DNA of 64,000 bases, from positions 4,278,001 through 4,342,000 of the forward strand of contig OZ245815.1 of assembly GCA_965228425.1 (NCBI GenBank). The letters run 5' to 3'. Shown piece after piece: positions 9,010-17,670 of this stretch. Within the stretch, counting starts at the first letter, position 1; each line of letters starts with the position of its first letter. The DNA comes from JAJFJD01 sp965228425. GTDB taxonomy: Bacteria; Pseudomonadota; Alphaproteobacteria; UBA8366. A program made the position numbers and the translations under genes. The notes under the pieces are model-generated. The model had not been told where the DNA came from. It ran no database searches and saw only the letters and a program-made list of their open reading frames with translations.

Positions 9010-10123
9010 ACTCGTAATCCTCCTGTGTCATTTGGTTGTGCAGCGGCAAGGCCATGCTGTTTCGCTCACAATCACGCGCGCCCGGAAAATCGTCGGCCGC
9101 GAACCCATACTTATCTCGATAGTAGCCGAGCATGTGGACCGCATGCGTGCCCGGCCTGGTCGCGACTCCTTTTTCGTGCAGTATCTGCATGATCTCGTTC
9201 CGCGGCTTCGGCGCCTGCGCCGGATCGACATAGGTGACATAGGCCTGCCAGGCATGCTGTCCCGCTTCTGGGCGGATCGGCGGCCGTATCCAGGGAATAT
9301 CAGCAAAGGCCTCATCGTAGAACCCGCTCCACCGCTCCCGCTCCGCGATAAAGCCGTCCAGCCGCCCGAGCTGTACTCGGCCGACCGCACCCTGCAAATC
9401 GCTCATGCGGTAGTTGAAGCCAAGCAGGTTGAAATCCGGAAGGATATACGGCTGCGGTCCGTGATGCCGCTGCTCCTCGGAGATGGAGGCGCCATGATTG
9501 CGCAAAATCTCTGCCTTGGCGGCCAAGTCATCATCGGTCGTGGTGAGCATACCGCCTTCGCCGGTCGTAATGGATTTCCGGGGATGGAAGGAAAATGCCG
9601 CAAAATCACCAAGTCCGCCGGCCGGTTTCCCCTTGTAGCTGGCGCCCGCGGCGCAGGCGGCATCTTCGACCACCGCCACTGTGTCCGGCAGCACCGCCCG
9701 CAATCCATCCATATCGGCACAAAGACCGAAGAGGTGAACCGGGATGACCGCCTTCGTCCGTTTGGTCACCTTCTGAGCGATCTGGCTGACGTCTAGATTG
9801 AATGTTTCCCGCTCCACATCCACGAAGACCGGCGTCGCACCGCAGTACAAAACGACATTCGCCGTGGCAACCCACGTGAAGGCCGGCACGATCACCTCGT
9901 CGCCCGGTCCGATATCGAGTGCCGCAAGCGCCAAGTGCAGCGCCGTCGTGCAACTCGTCGTCGCCAAGGCATGCCCGACGTCATGGCGTTTCGCGAATTC
10001 CTGCTCGAACGCATTGACCTCGGGCCCTTGCGTCAGCCAACCGCTCTCCAACGGACCCCGCAGGGCCTGCAATTCCTCGTCGCCGAATTTCGGTCTTGCG
10101 ATGTCTATGCGTCGCCGACTCAT
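8981..10123 (-). CDS. DegT/DnrJ/EryC1-type sugar aminotransferase
   Basis: PLP-dependent sugar aminotransferase of 380 aa. It shows TTSCTTALHLAL, VVEDAACAAGASYKG and the catalytic lysine K183 in SFHPRKSITTGEGG. The SFHPRK signature matches that of the partial aminotransferase at the left edge, and both differ from the FFPAKPLG form at 11940-13106. The open frame extends upstream, but the ATG at 10123 (MSRRRIDIARP) overlaps the preceding methyltransferase stop as ATGA, which decides the start. It transfers an amino group, usually from glutamate, to a keto-sugar nucleotide; the specific sugar is not determined. Confidence 0.92.
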   Translation of the reverse strand: MSRRRIDIARPKFGDEELQALRGPLESGWLTQGPEVNAFEQEFAKRHDVGHALATTSCTTALHLALAALDIGPGDEVIVPAFTWVATANVVLYCGATPVFVDVERETFNLDVSQIAQKVTKRTKAVIPVHLFGLCADMDGLRAVLPDTVAVVEDAACAAGASYKGKPAGGLGDFAAFSFHPRKSITTGEGGMLTTTDDDLAAKAEILRNHGASISEEQRHHGPQPYILPDFNLLGFNYRMSDLQGAVGRVQLGRLDGFIAERERWSGFYDEAFADIPWIRPPIRPEAGQHAWQAYVTYVDPAQAPKPRNEIMQILHEKGVATRPGTHAVHMLGYYRDKYGFAADDFPGARDCERNSMALPLHNQMTQEDYEFVVSAIRSL

Positions 10124-10905
10124 GAACTTACCGATTCCTCCCGTCCTGGGCCGTTGAACAACAGCACCACCCGCATATGCGCAAAGCGGTAGAGCCATAA
10201 CAATGGTGGAAATGACTTGGCGATGGGGTAAATCCAGCGCCCCTTGCCAAGGCTGTGTTTCAAGAGATGTATGTCGGCGTATTCGAACGACCCGAAATGC
10301 CGTCTGAACAGAGCCGCCAACTCCGTGCCGGTTTTGTAATTCAGGCTGTCACGGGTATAGCGAATATTCGCCGCTGCGGTTTCCGCGGCACTCTTGTCTT
10401 TCTGATACTCGTTTCGAATTCCCAGCATCGCCCAAAATCGAAAATAGGCGTCCGACGTGATGGCGCCGCCGAACGGAACATGGATGTGACATTCGATCGG
10501 CTGCCATTTCGACGGGAAAACATGGAAGCTGAATCCATCCCGCTTCAGGCAACGCGATAGTTCCGACAATGCCGCATCCAAATCCTGCACATGTTCGAGA
10601 ACCTGGTTGGAATAGATGAAATCGAAATAGTCATCCGGAAACGGTAACGTAATCCCGCCTTCCGCATCACTGAAGCGGAACTCCGGCTGCGGTCCATCGG
10701 CGCGCCGATCCACGTAATCGCGCACATCGTACGCGTGAACATGTGCGTATCCGCGATCGCAAAACCGGTACGCATCCGCGCCTGCACCGCAGCAAAAATC
10801 CAGAATACGGGCGTCCTTCGATAGTGGCAGACCCGCCGCCTGCACGGCTCTTTCGTATACGCTTGCCGGCGGTTCCTGGCTTCGTCCCGGCACCGTAACG
10901 CTCAT
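10120..10905 (-). CDS. Class I SAM-dependent methyltransferase
   Basis: Methyltransferase of 261 aa with motif I RILDFCCGAGADAYRF, a downstream acidic strand, DYFDFIYSNQVLEHVQD (motif II region) and LSRCLKRDGFSFHVFPS. This is the pattern of glycan-cluster methyltransferases of the Methyltransf_11/23 type. The start at 10905 (MSVTVPGRSQ) overlaps the stop of the upstream epimerase gene by one base (TAATG), so the longer upstream extension of the frame is not needed. The C-terminal 60 residues are Arg- and aromatic-rich and carry no clear extra domain. The acceptor is unknown but probably a sugar intermediate. Confidence 0.87.
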   Translation of the reverse strand: MSVTVPGRSQEPPASVYERAVQAAGLPLSKDARILDFCCGAGADAYRFCDRGYAHVHAYDVRDYVDRRADGPQPEFRFSDAEGGITLPFPDDYFDFIYSNQVLEHVQDLDAALSELSRCLKRDGFSFHVFPSKWQPIECHIHVPFGGAITSDAYFRFWAMLGIRNEYQKDKSAAETAAANIRYTRDSLNYKTGTELAALFRRHFGSFEYADIHLLKHSLGKGRWIYPIAKSFPPLLWLYRFAHMRVVLLFNGPGREESVSS

Positions 10906-11897
10906 TACCGGGCCCGCTGACGCCGCGCCTCGACTTCCGCGATGTGCGACGCGCGCCATTCGATCAATTCCTGCAGTCCCTCTTCGAGATCCTTCTCGGC
11001 CACGAACCCGATATCCGCCGTCGCGCGATCCGGGCTGCCGATGCGGTTGCGCACCAACGTCGCCTGGCTGCGTTCCTGATAGTTGATGGCTTGGTTGCTG
11101 CCGGTCAGCCGCAGCAACATTTCCGCAAGTTCCTTAAGCGAGGTTCGCTTGCCCGTCCCGACATTATAATACTGGGCTGCCACATCGGACTTCATGGCGC
11201 AGAGATTTGCCAGCCCGCAATCGCCGACATAGATAAAGTCGAACGCTTCGCTGCCGTCGCCGAAGATCGTCGGTCCTTCGCCACGATCCAGGGCATCGAG
11301 CATCTTCATGATTACCGCGATATAAGCGCCCTGATAGTCCTGACGCGGCCCGTAGACATTCATGTACCGCAGCCCAACCACCGGCAGACCGTACCGGTAG
11401 TGAAAGGCCGTGGCCATCGCCTCGCCGGCGATTTTGGTCGCCCCGTAGAAGTTCTTATTGTTGAACGGATGATCCTCGGTCATCGGCTCTTCGAGCGCAT
11501 CTCCGTAAACCGACGCCGAAGAGGAATAGACCAGCCGCCCGACATCGTTGGCGACGCAAGCTTCGAGCACGTTGAACGTCCCGCCGATATTCACCTCGAA
11601 GGCCGACCTGGGATATTCATGACACTGCAACAGCCACAACGCCGCAAAATGAAAAACGCCGTCCGCGCCCTTCAACGCCGATCCTAGGATATCGGCCTGA
11701 CAGATATCGCCGCCGACATCGTAAATCTTAACGCGTGGGTCTTTCAGCGCCGACGCCAGATTTTCCGAGGTGCCGCGCGCGAAATTGTCGTAGACGACGA
11801 TCTCGCCCACATCTTCCCGCACCAGCCGATCGACCGTATGCGATCCGATCAGCCCGGCACCGCCGATGACGACAAATCTCTTGCCGCGAATATCCAT
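10905..11897 (-). CDS. NAD-dependent epimerase/dehydratase (extended SDR)
   Basis: UDP-sugar epimerase/dehydratase family protein of 330 aa. The Rossmann GGAGLIG motif is at residues 12-18, SSSASVYG around 125-132 and catalytic Y151xxxK155 (YGATK). LRYMNVYGPRQDYQGAY matches UDP-glucose/UDP-GlcNAc 4-epimerase-like members. It is the second epimerase gene of the operon (the other is at 759-1751) and sits between the WbpE-like aminotransferase gene and a methyltransferase gene. The ATG at 11897 lies 42 bases after the upstream stop. The precise reaction (4-epimerisation or dehydration) cannot be settled from sequence alone. Confidence 0.9.
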   Translation of the reverse strand: MDIRGKRFVVIGGAGLIGSHTVDRLVREDVGEIVVYDNFARGTSENLASALKDPRVKIYDVGGDICQADILGSALKGADGVFHFAALWLLQCHEYPRSAFEVNIGGTFNVLEACVANDVGRLVYSSSASVYGDALEEPMTEDHPFNNKNFYGATKIAGEAMATAFHYRYGLPVVGLRYMNVYGPRQDYQGAYIAVIMKMLDALDRGEGPTIFGDGSEAFDFIYVGDCGLANLCAMKSDVAAQYYNVGTGKRTSLKELAEMLLRLTGSNQAINYQERSQATLVRNRIGSPDRATADIGFVAEKDLEEGLQELIEWRASHIAEVEARRQRAR

Positions 11898-11939
11898 GTC
11901 TCTTGCTTACCTTCTTGTATTTCGTTTTCGGGCCGGAAC

Positions 11940-13106
11940 CTACAGACCTTGCCGCACCGCATCGACGATCCGATCTTGAGTCGCCTCGTCGAGATAGGGA
12001 TGCATGGGAAGGGAGAACACGCGCTCCGACAACCGGTCGGAAACCGGCGTCCCACCGCCCGCGGATGGGTAATCCCGATAGGCAGTCTGACGATGCAGTG
12101 GCAACGGATAGTAGATCGCGGTCGGAATGCCGGCCTCACCGAGATGTTTGACCACATCGTCTCGGCGGTCGGTCGTCACCGTATATTGCGCCCACACGGA
12201 CGTTGCGCCCGACATCAATCGGGGCGTACCCACCAGATTCCCGAGTTCGGTGCTATATCGGTTCGCGATGCGCTGGCGCGCCTCTATCTCGTCTTCGAAA
12301 ATCGACAATTTCTGCAATAGGACCGCCGCCTGCATGGTGTCCAACCTGCCGTTCAGACCGATGCGCTGATTGTCGTACTTGTCGGTTCCCTTGCCATGCG
12401 CGCGCAAACTATCCAGCACCCGGACCATCGACTCGTCCTCGGTTAGAACCGCGCCGCCGTCGCCATAACAACCCAGCGGTTTCGCAGGAAAAAAGCTGAT
12501 CGCGGTGGCGTCACCGAACGTGCCGACACGGCGGCCGCCGAGCGAAGCGCCGTAACTCTGCGCGGCGTCCGCCAGCAGCTTCACATCATGATCGCGGGCG
12601 ATCTGCGTGATCCTTTCGTAATCGGCCGGCTGGCCGAACAAATCGACTGCAATGATCACCTTTGGCCGAAGGGATGCCGCCTTGGCCGTTTCCACGGCCG
12701 CAACGACACTCTCCGGATCGATATTGAAAGTGTCCTCGAGCACGTCGCAGAAGATCGGCGTTGCGCCCAAGAAAGCGACAACTTCCGCAGTCGCCGCGAA
12801 GGTAAAGGTGGGCACGATCACCGCATCACCCGGACCGACGCCCCAGGCCATCAGCGCCAAGAGCAGCGCATCGGTCCCGCTTGAGCACGTGACCGCATGC
12901 GACGCGCCGGCAAACGCAGCCAACTCGCCTTCAAGGTCGCGGACCTCCGGGCCCATGATGTATTTGCCGTGATCGACGACCCGCATCACGGCGTCATCGA
13001 TCCGATCCCCGAGCCGTCGGCGTTGCGCCTTTAGGTCTATGAAGGGAATCGGTCCAGCGGATGGATCATCCGACAGTTTCGCCGCGCTGATATCGCTCTT
13101 CGTCAT
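11940..13106 (-). CDS. DegT-type aminotransferase, WbpE-like
   Basis: Sugar aminotransferase of 388 aa. It has IPFIDLKAQRRRL near the N-terminus, CSSGTDALLLAL, LLADAAQSYGA and the catalytic lysine K209 in ISFFPAKPLG, a signature characteristic of the WbpE/WlbC group that aminates UDP-2-acetamido-3-keto-glucuronate. The ATG at 13106 overlaps the stop of the upstream fusion gene (13103) by 4 bases. Together with the fusion protein it would give the WbpB-WbpE-WbpD set for a 2,3-diacetamido-uronic acid. The assignment to the subgroup is from motif memory and context. Confidence 0.9.
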   Translation of the reverse strand: MTKSDISAAKLSDDPSAGPIPFIDLKAQRRRLGDRIDDAVMRVVDHGKYIMGPEVRDLEGELAAFAGASHAVTCSSGTDALLLALMAWGVGPGDAVIVPTFTFAATAEVVAFLGATPIFCDVLEDTFNIDPESVVAAVETAKAASLRPKVIIAVDLFGQPADYERITQIARDHDVKLLADAAQSYGASLGGRRVGTFGDATAISFFPAKPLGCYGDGGAVLTEDESMVRVLDSLRAHGKGTDKYDNQRIGLNGRLDTMQAAVLLQKLSIFEDEIEARQRIANRYSTELGNLVGTPRLMSGATSVWAQYTVTTDRRDDVVKHLGEAGIPTAIYYPLPLHRQTAYRDYPSAGGGTPVSDRLSERVFSLPMHPYLDEATQDRIVDAVRQGL

Positions 13107-14692
13107 TCTTCCAAAACCTCCAAACGATCCGGACCCGTTTCGTGATACCGCGCCCCCGTTCGGGGACAGACAAGATCGTCGCCCAGCCGTTCACCGGCAT
13201 GGGAAACCCATCCGATCCGCCGGGCGGGAACACCGGCCACCAGCGCATGCGGTGCAACCGCCGATGTTACGACCGCGCCCGCCGCGATCATGCTGTACGC
13301 GCCGATATCATGGCCGCATACAATCGTGGAATTCGCGCCGATGGTGGCGCCACGCCCCACTGTCGTCGGCAGGAATTCCTCCTTGCGCTCGACCTCCGCG
13401 CGCGGCGTCTTGACATTGGTGAAGACGCAGGACGGACCGCAGAACACACCATCTTCCAACGTGACGCCTTTATAGAGGCTCACATTGTTCTGAATTTTAC
13501 AGCCGTCTCCGACAGAGACATCCGGGCCGATCATCACATTTTGCCCAATGACACAGTCCTTCCCGATCTGGACGTTTGCGAGAATGTGGCTGAAGTGCCA
13601 GATCTTCGTGCCGGCGCCGATCGAGCACGGATCGTCTACGACCGCCGACTGATGGACCACGACATTCGGATGCGCCGGTCCCGCTGAAACGCTGCTCTTA
13701 CCGTCGTTCGATGACTGTCCGGACATCGACAACTCGGCGGCATGCAGCACCTTGAGCACCCGCACGCCCTCGCGACCATCCGTCCTCGGCGTCGTGTCAT
13801 TGGCAACGCAATCCAGGAAGTGCTGGCACTCGAGCCGAAGCGGTTCGGCCTCATCCAGTTCGACGGCCACGGCGTCGGCCTTCGCCGGTTGGGGCATGCC
13901 GTCGATCCAATCGATCCGGTGCGGATATAAAATGAGTTTTTCCGCCCAAGGCGCGCCGTCATCGAAGACCGCCATCGCGCGGTCGCCCACCGCCACAAGT
14001 TTCTGTTCCTTGAAGGGATGAAGCCAGGACACGAAGACATGCGCCTGAACGCCGTTGGAAAACTTCATGTGCGTGGTCGTAACGTCGGCAATGACCTGGT
14101 GCAGATAATTCGCGCCGATGGCATCGACCGTATCCGGGGCATCCCCAACCAGGGACAAGATCATGGAGATGTCGTGCGGCGCAAAGCTCCAAAGAATGTT
14201 CTCTTCTCGCCGCACCTTCCCGAGGTTGAGCCGGTTGGAATAAATATATTGCAATCGGCCAAGATCGCCCTGCGTTACGAGATCCTTCAATTTCAGGAAA
14301 GCCGGGTGATACTGCAGCAAATGGCCGACCATAAGACGCCGGTCGACCGCGTCGGCGACATCACAGAGCGCCTCGGCCTCCTTCGGGTCGAGCGCAAGCG
14401 GTTTTTCGACGAAGACGTGTTTCCCGGCGTCCAGCGCCTCTCGCGTCAATGCGCCATGCAGAACGGCCGGCGACGCAATGGCGACGGCGTCAACAGCCGG
14501 ATCATTCAACAATTCGGCCCAACCCCGCGCCGGAACACCGGCTGCCTCCGATTGCGTGCGGGCGATCTCGTCCGAGGGATCATGAATCGCGCAAAGGGCG
14601 TTGAGTTCGCCAAAATTGCGCACGAGGTTCTTGCCCCAATAGCCACAACCGGCTACCGCGACCCGTACAGGCGCAGTGTTCTTGTCTACCAT
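13103..14692 (-). CDS. Fused Gfo/Idh/MocA oxidoreductase - hexapeptide acetyltransferase (WbpB-WbpD-like)
   Basis: A 529-aa two-domain protein and the first gene of the operon. Residues 1 to about 320 are a Gfo/Idh/MocA oxidoreductase with GCGYWG at 15-20 and VEKPLAL at 95-101. A Ser/Gly-rich linker (about 323-340) leads to a C-terminal left-handed beta-helix acetyltransferase (about 341-529) with KIQNNVSLYKGVTL and PHALVAGVPARRIG. Oxidation and N-acetylation flank the transamination catalysed by WbpE-like enzymes, so one polypeptide would carry steps 1 and 3 of the 2,3-diacetamido-uronic acid pathway, with the downstream DegT protein supplying step 2. The ATG at 14692 starts just before the Rossmann fold. 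Confidence 0.9.
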   Translation of the reverse strand: MVDKNTAPVRVAVAGCGYWGKNLVRNFGELNALCAIHDPSDEIARTQSEAAGVPARGWAELLNDPAVDAVAIASPAVLHGALTREALDAGKHVFVEKPLALDPKEAEALCDVADAVDRRLMVGHLLQYHPAFLKLKDLVTQGDLGRLQYIYSNRLNLGKVRREENILWSFAPHDISMILSLVGDAPDTVDAIGANYLHQVIADVTTTHMKFSNGVQAHVFVSWLHPFKEQKLVAVGDRAMAVFDDGAPWAEKLILYPHRIDWIDGMPQPAKADAVAVELDEAEPLRLECQHFLDCVANDTTPRTDGREGVRVLKVLHAAELSMSGQSSNDGKSSVSAGPAHPNVVVHQSAVVDDPCSIGAGTKIWHFSHILANVQIGKDCVIGQNVMIGPDVSVGDGCKIQNNVSLYKGVTLEDGVFCGPSCVFTNVKTPRAEVERKEEFLPTTVGRGATIGANSTIVCGHDIGAYSMIAAGAVVTSAVAPHALVAGVPARRIGWVSHAGERLGDDLVCPRTGARYHETGPDRLEVLEE

Positions 14693-14861
14693 TCGCTTTT
14701 CCGAAGATGCGCAGGGCGGGTTCGCCCAATGCTACCGCACACCGGGTGAAACCGAATTTCACCGGGCGCGCGGCGATCATGTACCATGTTCATGGCGTGA
14801 ACGTCAAGAAATCTTTGGCTTTCAAGCCGACATCCCGTCCGAAATAAACCGGCGAAACCTT
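14693..14861 (-). promoter_or_regulatory. Upstream region of the sugar operon, with inverted repeat
   Basis: Non-coding stretch between the first operon gene (start 14692) and the end of the tetR gene. It contains a perfect 7-base inverted repeat GGTGAAA/TTTCACC at 14745-14751 and 14757-14763, 53 bases ahead of the start codon. This could be an operator or a leader hairpin. The operon promoter must lie here, since both genes are on the minus strand and tetR ends at 14865, but I cannot assign -35/-10 boxes. Confidence 0.4.
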
Positions 14862-14864
14862 AAC

Positions 14865-15464
14865 CTAACCGGCCGCGTCTCTATCGGCACTGAATGCCTC
14901 AAGCGCGACTTTCGCTACGTCCCGCACGGCACGGCCATCATGTGTCGCGCGGTACAGGATCGGCAATATCCGCATGAGCGAGTTAACAAACCGGGAGAGT
15001 GCCCGAATATCGCATCCCGCCGGAACTTGCCCAACCGCCTGCGCCATGACCATGCGATCGTAGATGGCGGACTCGGACTTTTCCATTCGTACTCGTACCG
15101 CACTCGCAATGCGCCCATCCACACAACCGATTTCCGCCAAAGAGTTCGCGACAAGACAACCGGATGGGATAGTCGGGTCATCCAATGTCGCGATTTGCGC
15201 TTCAATTGTGCGGGCCAGCGCTTCACGAATTTCGCCGCCGTTCAGCAACTCGATCAATTGATCCTCGACGTGCCGGCTGTAACGGTCAAAGGCCAATAGA
15301 AACAACTCTTCTTTGCCGCCATAGGCGTTATAGAGACTTCCCCGCTTGACGCCGGTTGCGGCCTCGATGTCGTCGATCGACGTGCGTTCATATCCTTTCC
15401 GCCAAAATACCTCCATTACTGCCTGCAGCGTCTTTTCGTCGTCGAATTTGCGTACCGCGACCAT
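14865..15464 (-). CDS. TetR/AcrR family transcriptional regulator
   Basis: One-domain-plus-ligand-pocket repressor of 199 aa. The N-terminal helix-turn-helix is clear (residues about 10-55: AVMEVFWRKGYERTSIDDIEAATGVKRGSLYNAYGGKEELF). The C-terminal all-helical part matches the TetR_C family seen in regulators of SDR genes. It is transcribed away from the SDR gene at 15642, with about 175 bases of AT-rich DNA between, so the SDR gene is its most likely target. A 5-6-5 palindrome lies directly upstream of its start codon (see 15474-15489), which would permit autoregulation. Confidence 0.92.
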   Translation of the reverse strand: MVAVRKFDDEKTLQAVMEVFWRKGYERTSIDDIEAATGVKRGSLYNAYGGKEELFLLAFDRYSRHVEDQLIELLNGGEIREALARTIEAQIATLDDPTIPSGCLVANSLAEIGCVDGRIASAVRVRMEKSESAIYDRMVMAQAVGQVPAGCDIRALSRFVNSLMRILPILYRATHDGRAVRDVAKVALEAFSADRDAAG

Positions 15465-15473
15465 GATCCATCC

Positions 15474-15489
15474 TTGAACTTTAATTCAA
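15474..15489. promoter_or_regulatory. Candidate TetR operator (inverted repeat)
   Basis: TTGAA-N6-TTCAA, a perfect 5-base inverted repeat 9 bases upstream of the tetR start codon, within a strikingly AT-rich 170-base divergent promoter region shared by tetR and the SDR gene. TetR operators are commonly short palindromes in this position. Assignment to this regulator is inference. Confidence 0.4.
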
Positions 15490-15641
15490 ATTACAAATTT
15501 ATGAATTTTCGTCAATTAAATACATTTTCCATGCTCTTTTGTCGGATAAACATTGAACTACCACCAAAATTTACTAGTTGTTCAAAAATAAATACGCCAA
15601 AGAAATTTTGCCGCAAGCGTAGATCGAAAGGATCGATGATC

Positions 15642-16406
15642 ATGAGTACGAGCGAAACAGGACGATTGTCGGGCAAGAAAGCCGTTATCACCGGCGGCAC
15701 CACAGGTATCGGGTTTGAAACCGCAAAGGAATATCTGGCGCAAGGAGCCCAAGTCATAATCACCGGCCGCGACCAGGGCCGTCTCGACACGGCGGTGGGT
15801 GAACTAGGCGACGGCGTGATAGGCGTGAAAGCGGACGCCGCAAGCGTTCAGGAATTGTCGGGCCTCGCCGCTAGAACAAGAGAAATCTTCGGATCAATCG
15901 ATATTATTTTCGCGAACGCGGGAATCGGCGTCTTTAGTCCCGTCGAAGCGCTTACGGAGAAGGCTTACGACAACCAGTTCGACATCAACGTCAAAGGGGT
16001 GTTCTTCACGGTCCAACAATTGGCGCCCATTCTGAACGATGGCGGCAGCATTATCCTCACAGCGTCAGCGGTGAATGCGAAAGGCGTCGCCACGGGGAGC
16101 GTCTATTTCGCCTCCAAGGCCGCCGTCCGCTCCTTCGCCCGAACATTCGCTGCGGAATTCGGTTCCCGAGGCGTCCGCGTGAACAGTTTAAGCCCCGGTA
16201 TCGTCCGGACGGCCTTCGACAGCAAACTGGATTTGCCCGATGGCGCATTCGAAGGCTTCATCGATATGGTGGTTAAGGGCGCGCCGCTTGGCCGCGAGGG
16301 CACGACCCGGGACATGGCCGCCGCGGCGGTTTATCTCGGAAGCGACGAATCTGGCTATGTCACGGGAACCGATCTCGTCGTTGATGGCGGCTGGATGAAC
16401 GTTTAG
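15642..16406 (+). CDS. SDR family NAD(P)-dependent oxidoreductase
   Basis: Classical short-chain dehydrogenase of about 254 aa. It has the cofactor motif TGGTTGIG near the N-terminus, NAG (ANAGIG), the catalytic Ser in ILTASAV, YxxxK (YFASK) and the C-terminal GTDLVVDGGWMNV. The frame is open for another 56 codons upstream, but that part is AT-rich promoter DNA. A GAAAGG Shine-Dalgarno at 15626-15631 supports the ATG at 15642 or the nearby ATG at 15636. It is transcribed divergently from the TetR gene and is probably controlled by it. The substrate is not evident. Confidence 0.9.
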   Translation: MSTSETGRLSGKKAVITGGTTGIGFETAKEYLAQGAQVIITGRDQGRLDTAVGELGDGVIGVKADAASVQELSGLAARTREIFGSIDIIFANAGIGVFSPVEALTEKAYDNQFDINVKGVFFTVQQLAPILNDGGSIILTASAVNAKGVATGSVYFASKAAVRSFARTFAAEFGSRGVRVNSLSPGIVRTAFDSKLDLPDGAFEGFIDMVVKGAPLGREGTTRDMAAAAVYLGSDESGYVTGTDLVVDGGWMNV

Positions 16407-16511
16407 GCGGAAGAGTCCGACAATCGTCCAATCCCTTCGGCGCAACCGATAATATCCAATCCCTGGGTGCGCGGTGCCGATCGACGGCAACGGACGCTCA
16501 GCCAACGCAGT

Positions 16512-16532
16512 AGGCCGGCGCTATGCCGGCCT
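16512..16532 (+). terminator. GC-rich hairpin after the SDR gene
   Basis: Perfect 8-base stem AGGCCGGC/GCCGGCCT with a 5-base loop, about 105 bases after the SDR stop and about 100 bases before the dioxygenase gene. There is no clear T-tract, so it may be a weak terminator or a REP-like element. Confidence 0.35.
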
Positions 16533-16634
16533 GTTCGCGTCGCATCTGAATTTCCGCTCTGGCTCGTTTTATGAGAAAATAAACGTTCTCCAGTTGGCCC
16601 ACGCGTGTCCATCCCAAGGCAATGGAGGAAACCC

Positions 16635-17579
16635 ATGGCGCTCGAAGAAACCCATGACGATCTGGCGGCCGAACCGTCCACGATCCAGGTCGATCCGCTT
16701 TCCATCCATATCGGGGCGACCATTAGCGGAGTCGATCTCCAGTCGCCGCTGTCCCCGCAGCAGGTCGCGGAAATCCGGGCCGCGTTGGTGCAATGGAAAG
16801 TGATCTTTTTCCGCGATCAGCCGCTGACCCACGATCAGCAGATCACGTTCGCGCGCCAGTTCGGCGACACGACGCCCGGCCATGTCGTCTACGGAAACAC
16901 CGATACGCATCCGGAAATCTATGCCGTGGCGAAAAACCGTAAGGCCAACCGGTTCCAAGGCGAGGTTATGTACCGCGCGTGGTCGGGCTGGCATGCGGAT
17001 ATCACGGCCGCGATCAACCCGCCCTTCGCATCGATCCTACGCGGCGATGTCGTCCCGCCCTTCGGCGGGGATACCCAATGGACCAATCTCGCCGCGGCCT
17101 ATGACGCCCTATCGCCGGCGATGCGGGAATTCCTGGACGGATTGCGGGGACTGCACCGGTTTGCACCACCGCCGGGCGTTGACGCGTCCGACGAATATCG
17201 CGAGCTCATGCGCAAGCGGACGCTGGTGACGGAACATCCGCTCATCCGGGTTCATCCGGAATCCGGCGAACGCGTGCTCTATGTCAGCCCGTCCTTCCTG
17301 AAATCCATCGTCGGCCTGACGCCGCGGGAAAGCCAGGGCCTGCTCGAAATTCTATGGGAGCACGCGGTGCGGCCGGAATTCACAGTCCGCTTCAAATGGG
17401 AACCCGGCAGCATCGCCTTCTGGGACAACCGCTCGGCCGCCCATCTTGCGCCGCGCGACATCTTCGATTCCGAATTCGACCGGCAGTTTTACCGGGTGAC
17501 GCTACTGGGCGACGTACCGGTCGGTGTGGACGGCAAACCCTCGACGGCGCTGGAAGGCGACCCGATCGAGGCGATCTAG
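16635..17579 (+). CDS. TauD/TfdA family Fe(II)/2-oxoglutarate-dependent dioxygenase
   Basis: Non-haem iron dioxygenase of 314 aa. Family features are the IGATISGVDL start of the fold, FFRDQPLTHDQQITFARQFGD, the HxD iron ligands in WSGWHADIT, the distal ligand and 2-oxoglutarate region WDNRSAAHLAPRD, and Arg in RQFYRVTLLGD. TauD/TfdA enzymes hydroxylate sulfonates, aryloxyalkanoates and similar compounds. The ATG at 16635 is chosen because GGAGG lies at 16624-16628, just upstream; an earlier in-frame ATG lacks this. No sulfonate transporter is adjacent, so taurine itself is not implied. Confidence 0.9.
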   Translation: MALEETHDDLAAEPSTIQVDPLSIHIGATISGVDLQSPLSPQQVAEIRAALVQWKVIFFRDQPLTHDQQITFARQFGDTTPGHVVYGNTDTHPEIYAVAKNRKANRFQGEVMYRAWSGWHADITAAINPPFASILRGDVVPPFGGDTQWTNLAAAYDALSPAMREFLDGLRGLHRFAPPPGVDASDEYRELMRKRTLVTEHPLIRVHPESGERVLYVSPSFLKSIVGLTPRESQGLLEILWEHAVRPEFTVRFKWEPGSIAFWDNRSAAHLAPRDIFDSEFDRQFYRVTLLGDVPVGVDGKPSTALEGDPIEAI

Positions 17580-17670
17580 ACGCACACCCCGCTACCCTCA
17601 CGAGGGCTTGAATGGAGCCGCCCGGAACCCGATGCTATAGCCGTGCATGGACCACCCGAGGAGTTGGAAC

